From: Promethearchaeota archaeon
Lineage (GTDB): Archaea > Asgardarchaeota > Lokiarchaeia > Sigynarchaeales > SOKP01
DNA: 8,171 bases
Direction of reading: 5' to 3'
NCBI GenBank assembly: GCA_019057975.1
Contig: JAHLWJ010000194.1
Location: 1-8,171 of the forward strand
Shown: piece by piece, positions 6,339-8,171 of the stretch
Position numbering within the stretch: the first letter of the stretch is position 1
Layout of the letters: the number at the start of each line of letters is the position of its first letter
Position numbers and translations under genes: made by a program
The notes under the pieces: generated by a model
Databases searched by the model: none
What the model was told of the DNA's origin: nothing
What the model saw: the letters and a program-made list of their open reading frames with translations, nothing else

Positions 6339-6908
6339 TTATTGTATATTAGTTTTCAATTGTTTTAAACAATTTGCACAAAATTTTGCTGGCTTCTTGT
6401 CTGTATCTGTCAAGCTATATGAAAATCGCATTACACAAACATTAAGACAATGTTTTAAGCCAAATGTGTGCCCTAGTTCGTGAATAACTTCTTTCAATAT
6501 TCTTTCTTCAATTTCTTCCTCAGTTTCTCGTTTCCTATACATCATTCCGTGATCTTTGTAAAAATTTTCTGTAAGGCGTGCTGATGAAATTAAGGCAGCA
6601 TAAGATCCTCTTTTAGCTATTCCAAAAACAAAGTTATAATTCTTAGAATAAATATCTTTTTCTAAAATTCCTAAGATTCTAAAGAATTTATTATGTTTGG
6701 CTTTTCTGATTAACCTTTTTAATATTTTAGGAGCTTTATATTGTTCTCTCTTTAAATTATAATCAGAATATCTTAGTTTTATTCCTTCTTGAAGGATCTC
6801 AACATATAAATTAAATTCGTTAAACTCAACCTCTAAATTCTTCTTTAGACTACTTAATATTGATTGGTTTGACTCACCAACCTTTAATAAATAGATAATT
6901 CTTTTCAT
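6339..6908 (-). CDS. amzA: Archaemetzincin, zinc metalloprotease family M54
   Basis: The 189-residue protein matches the usual size of archaeal AmzA. The zinc site is HELGHTFGLKH (143-153): His143, His147 and His153 as ligands and Glu144 as general base, followed by the family's cysteine site C154-C158-V-M160 (Met-turn) and CANC (177-180), which binds a second, structural zinc. FVFGIAKRG (93-101) and SSARL (108-112) are the conserved upstream strand segments of the family. No signal peptide, so it is probably cytosolic. The substrate of these proteases is not established; human AMZ1/AMZ2 cleave small peptides. The first cysteine pair here is spaced C-x3-C, while the published consensus has C-x4-C. 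There is no SD; a palindrome lies just upstream of the ATG. It is convergent with the ADP-ribosylglycohydrolase gene. Confidence 0.93.
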   Translation of the reverse strand: MKRIIYLLKVGESNQSILSSLKKNLEVEFNEFNLYVEILQEGIKLRYSDYNLKREQYKAPKILKRLIRKAKHNKFFRILGILEKDIYSKNYNFVFGIAKRGSYAALISSARLTENFYKDHGMMYRKRETEEEIEERILKEVIHELGHTFGLKHCLNVCVMRFSYSLTDTDKKPAKFCANCLKQLKTNIQ

Positions 6909-6910
6909 TT

Positions 6911-6930
6911 TGAATTTAAATGTAAATTCA
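6911..6930. promoter_or_regulatory. Perfect inverted repeat just ahead of amzA (operator-like)
   Basis: TGAATTTA, 4 bp (AATG), TAAATTCA: an exact 8-bp dyad beginning 3 nt from the amzA ATG (6908). With no SD and a probably short leader it would cover the transcription start, a position typical for archaeal repressor operators; as RNA it could be a small 5' hairpin. AT-rich sequence makes the palindrome less surprising. Confidence 0.45.
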
Positions 6931-6959
6931 TAGATACTAACTATTAAATGAATTAGTAA

Positions 6960-7157
6960 CTTCTAAATTATTCTAACTTAACTGAAGATAAAAAAAAGAA
7001 AATATTTAAACAATTTGGAAAAATTGAAAGATGTGGAATGGGATTATATACCTCAAAAAAAATCGTAAAAATGCACGGAGGAGAAATTTGGGCTGAATCT
7101 GAAGGAAGAAATAAGGGCTCAAAATTTTGCTTTTCGCTTCCGATTTCTAAAGAATAA
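6960..7157 (+). pseudogene. Degraded histidine kinase fragment (C-terminal HATPase_c)
   Basis: The frame opens after a TAA at 6957-6959, has no start codon before an internal methionine, and reads ...LTEDKKKKIFKQFGKIERC, then GMGLYTSKKIVKMHGGEIW, then AESEGRNKGSKFCFSLPISKE and a stop. This is the F-box to G2-box end of a sensor kinase ATPase domain (GxGLxxSKxIVxxHGGxIWxES...KGSxFxFxLP). Missing are the dimerisation/His box, the N box, the G1 (DxG) box, and, inside the fragment, the usual dozen or so residues between FGKIER and the GxGLGL loop, so a deletion has joined the two. The loop itself has Thr where Ile is normal. It cannot work as a kinase. A short protein from the internal ATG is unlikely. 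It lies between amzA (divergent) and the tRNA-Pro gene. Confidence 0.8.
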
Positions 7158-7274
7158 TCTAATATTTTTAAAGGAAAAGTAAAAACCCTAATTATTAACG
7201 GCAAAACTTTTTTAGAATATTAATTTTTCTTATCTATACCAATATTTAAATAAGATTACCTATTTAATTTTCAA

Positions 7275-7299
7275 ATTATCTCTCTAATAAGAGAGTAAT
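7275..7299. repeat. Inverted repeat (10-bp hairpin) upstream of tRNA-Pro
   Basis: ATTA, a bulged T, CTCTCT, loop AATA, AGAGAG, TAAT: a 10-bp stem with one bulge, about 40-60 bp before the tRNA. It could end transcripts from the left, act as a binding site, or be fortuitous. The rest of 7158-7337 shows only AT-rich spacer. Confidence 0.45.
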
Positions 7300-7310
7300 C
7301 GAATTAGAAC

Positions 7311-7319
7311 GTTAATAAG
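7311..7319 (+). promoter_or_regulatory. Candidate TATA box of tRNA-Pro
   Basis: GTTAATAAG is centred about 23 nt before the mature tRNA 5' end, close to the archaeal TATA-to-start distance, which would imply a very short 5' leader. Confidence 0.35.
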
Positions 7320-7337
7320 AAAAGCCAGTTTCTCAAC

Positions 7338-7438
7338 GGGAGAGTGGTCTAGCTTGGTATGATACTGTAGGGTTTTCTCTACGGCATGAATCTTGGTTTG
7401 GGACCAAGGGGCCGAGGGTTCAAATCCCTCCTCTCCCA
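7338..7438 (+). tRNA. tRNA-Pro (anticodon UGG) with intron at position 25/26
   Basis: The acceptor stem GGGAGAG/CTCTCCC (7338-7344/7431-7437) is perfect, with discriminator A7438 and no encoded CCA. The D-arm holds GGTCTAGCTTGG...TATGAT, the anticodon stem is CTTGG/CCAAG (7392-7396/7404-7408) with loop TTTGGGA giving anticodon TGG at 7399-7401, the variable loop is five bases and the T-arm is GAGGG-TTCAAAT-CCCTC (7414-7430). The arm segments join into a normal 74-nt tRNA only after removal of 27 nt at 7364-7390. It decodes CCA directly, and other CCN codons by wobble. The sequence after position 25 would otherwise make no tRNA, which makes the intron assignment firm. Confidence 0.95.
7364..7390 (+). 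other. 27-nt archaeal tRNA intron (bulge-helix-bulge) between positions 25 and 26
   Basis: The exon end TATG (7360-7363 region starts at T7360) pairs with intron CATG (7385-7388) as the four-pair central helix. The three-base bulges are ATA (7362... read as A7362 T7363 A7364) and AAT (7389-7391), each cut after its second base as the splicing endonuclease does. The intron body CTGTAGGG/CTCTACGG (7365-7372/7377-7384) forms an 8-bp stem with a TTTT loop. Joining the cut ends gives D-stem TGAT then T26 and the CTTGG anticodon stem, a regular tRNA. Note on register: the central helix uses 5'-exon bases T7358 A7359 T7360 G7361, followed by the bulge 7362-7364. Confidence 0.88.
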
Positions 7439-7443
7439 TTTTT
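7439..7443 (+). terminator. T-run terminator of tRNA-Pro
   Basis: Five T residues follow the discriminator base directly. Archaeal RNA polymerase stops at such U-tracts, so this is a likely, though short, terminator. Confidence 0.5.
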
Positions 7444-7495
7444 AAATAACAAACTAGTTCAATTAGAGTTAACAAACAAAATGATAGAAATAATT

Positions 7496-7774
7496 CTAAG
7501 TATTAACTAATTCCTCTAATTCTGAGGAATCCTCCGAGTTAAAATAAATATCAGGTATTAAATCTTGTATTGTAGAAAATAATGACAGTATTATCCCCGG
7601 ATTTTCTGAAGATACTATATAATATTTCATAATTCTACTTATTTTTGAAATTTTAATTTTATCTTTGAAGAATCTAAATAATTGTTGGACATTATCATCA
7701 AAATCCTTATTTTTTTGAATCCAAGCAACCAACCTTTTCCTTTTATTCTTTTTAACCTTTAATTTCAATTTCAT
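7496..7774 (-). CDS. Hypothetical small protein with a basic N-terminus
   Basis: I do not recognise this 92-residue protein. The first 23 residues are strongly basic (MKLKLKVKKNKRKRLVAWIQKNK), followed by helix-prone NVQQLFRFFKDKIKISKISRIMKYY (28-52), a hydrophobic stretch NPGIILSLFSTIQDLIPDIYF (58-78) and an acidic tail (SEDSSELEELVNT). There is no signal peptide, cysteine cluster or known catalytic motif. The basic start could contact nucleic acid, but that is a guess. A TATA-like TTTATATC (about 7799-7806) about 28 nt upstream fits a leaderless start at 7774, and no SD is visible. It lies alone between the tRNA (convergent) and an unrelated gene end. In AT-rich DNA a spurious 92-codon frame is possible, though the composition is protein-like. 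Confidence 0.55.
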   Translation of the reverse strand: MKLKLKVKKNKRKRLVAWIQKNKDFDDNVQQLFRFFKDKIKISKISRIMKYYIVSSENPGIILSLFSTIQDLIPDIYFNSEDSSELEELVNT

Positions 7775-7798
7775 TTTGGTTCCATCAATTTTAACTTT

Positions 7799-7812
7799 GA
7801 TATAAATTTATT
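7799..7812 (-). promoter_or_regulatory. Candidate TATA box of the 92-residue hypothetical gene
   Basis: AAATTTATATC on the minus strand (7812-7802) is centred about 32 nt before the ATG at 7774, so the leader would be only a few bases. Confidence 0.35.
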
Positions 7813-7854
7813 AGATTTAATTTAATTATAATCAAATCTATTTAAACAAGGAGA

Positions 7855-7896
7855 TTTTTAGGTTAAAAATAGATAGGATAAGAAAATACCTAAAAA
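7855..7896. repeat. Inverted repeat with 24-base spacer, and T-run, downstream of the partial gene
   Basis: TTTTTAGGT (7855-7863) and ACCTAAAAA (7888-7896) are exact reverse complements. On the minus strand a seven-T run (7898-7892) occurs about 40 nt past the stop of the 7939-8171 gene, so the region may be its U-tract terminator. An AAGGAG sequence (7848-7853) on the plus strand is not followed by a usable start. Confidence 0.4.
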
Positions 7897-7938
7897 AATG
7901 CTTTTAATAACTATTTTGACCATTTATAATCAGAAATT

Positions 7939-8171
7939 TTATTTGTTCTGATTTAAAATTTTGTTTAATTCTTTTCTGATTTTTTCAGTTTTTTTATCTT
8001 TAATCCAGTACCGGATTTTTGAAGATTTAAGGAGTGTTTGTACTTTTTCATTAAGTTCAATTAATTTTTTTCGGTCTTCTTTAGATAATTGAGGAACTTC
8101 TTCTGTAATCTTTTCCTTTATTCTTTTAACTTCCTCTTCAATAATCGGAATTGAAATTTGCTCTTTTCCAG
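7939..8171 (-). CDS. C-terminal part of an unrecognised charged helical protein
   Basis: Reading from the right window edge (first full codon 8169-8167), 76 codons stay open to TAA at 7941-7939; the start is outside the window. The peptide opens GKEQISIPIIEEEVKRIKEK and ends IRKELNKILNQNK; lysine and glutamate dominate, and the pattern EEVKRIKEKI...SKEDRKKLIELNEKVQTLL is consistent with long amphipathic helices, perhaps a coiled coil. The other two frames on this strand close within a few codons of the edge, which supports the choice. I do not recognise the family, and the visible part carries no catalytic motif or membrane segment. Confidence 0.7.
   Translation of the reverse strand, partial: GKEQISIPIIEEEVKRIKEKITEEVPQLSKEDRKKLIELNEKVQTLLKSSKIRYWIKDKKTEKIRKELNKILNQNK

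Noticed and set aside
6286..6483. Plus-strand frame overlapping the ends of the glycohydrolase and amzA genes
   Set aside because: It runs antisense through the zinc-site codons of amzA; no promoter or SD of its own.
6968..7204. Minus-strand 78-codon frame opposite the kinase fragment
   Set aside because: The plus strand carries the clear HATPase_c motifs; the minus frame is its shadow.
7338..7438. tRNA-Pro as attachment site of an integrated element
   Set aside because: No direct repeat of the tRNA 3' end and no integrase gene are seen within the window.
7284..7475. Minus-strand 63-codon frame over tRNA-Pro
   Set aside because: It covers the whole tRNA gene; its GEEGFEPSAPWSQT-like wording is the usual false translation of a tRNA antisense strand.
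7848..7950. Tiny plus-strand gene after AAGGAG at 7848-7853
   Set aside because: Stops follow in every frame close to the SD; the nearest ATG (7898-7900) is far away and gives only 17 codons overlapping the minus-strand gene.
1..8171. CRISPR array, insertion sequence or toxin-antitoxin or other defence cluster
   Set aside because: No regularly spaced repeats, no transposase motifs and no defence-type domains were seen anywhere; most of the window is housekeeping.

Overview
The window is AT-rich (roughly 30% GC by eye) and looks archaeal. The clearest archaeal marks are a tRNA-Pro interrupted by a 27-nt intron in a textbook bulge-helix-bulge fold, an archaemetzincin, TATA-like boxes about 25-30 nt before several start codons (leaderless-style promoters), and no encoded CCA on the tRNA. 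The wording of a degraded histidine-kinase fragment (HGGEIWAESEGRNKGS) and a surface protein ending in PGY, a membrane helix and a basic tail resemble what I know from Lokiarchaeia-type Asgard archaea. That lineage call is inference and was not tested by any search.

Layout. At 1-781 are two minus-strand genes: the N-terminal end of an AMP-forming acyl-CoA synthetase (cut by the window edge) and a small secreted, C-terminally anchored protein. At 930-3144 are dapF and lysA on the plus strand. At 3361-5105 are dapB and dapA, transcribed as dapA-dapB on the minus strand, so the two lysine pairs converge. Between them, 3145-3360 holds a compact foldable element (17-bp closing stem, internal hairpins). 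At 5322-6323 is an ADP-ribosylglycohydrolase (DraG-like) divergent from dapA. At 6339-6908 is an archaemetzincin protease, convergent with it. At 6960-7157 lies a broken histidine-kinase ATPase fragment, at 7338-7438 the intron-bearing tRNA-Pro(UGG), at 7496-7774 a small unrecognised basic protein, and at 7939-8171 the C-terminal end of an unrecognised charged helical protein.

How the genes work together. DapA condenses aspartate semialdehyde with pyruvate, DapB reduces the product to tetrahydrodipicolinate, DapF epimerises LL- to meso-diaminopimelate, and LysA decarboxylates this to lysine. The middle steps (tetrahydrodipicolinate to LL-diaminopimelate, by DapL or by an acylated DapD/DapC/DapE route) and aspartate kinase and semialdehyde dehydrogenase are not in this window. 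The other genes show no evident metabolic link to lysine.

Most of the window is ordinary metabolism. The parts most worth a second look are the structured element at 3204-3358, the tRNA intron at the unusual position 25/26, the perfect palindrome just ahead of the archaemetzincin start, and the sorting-signal-like tail of the surface protein.
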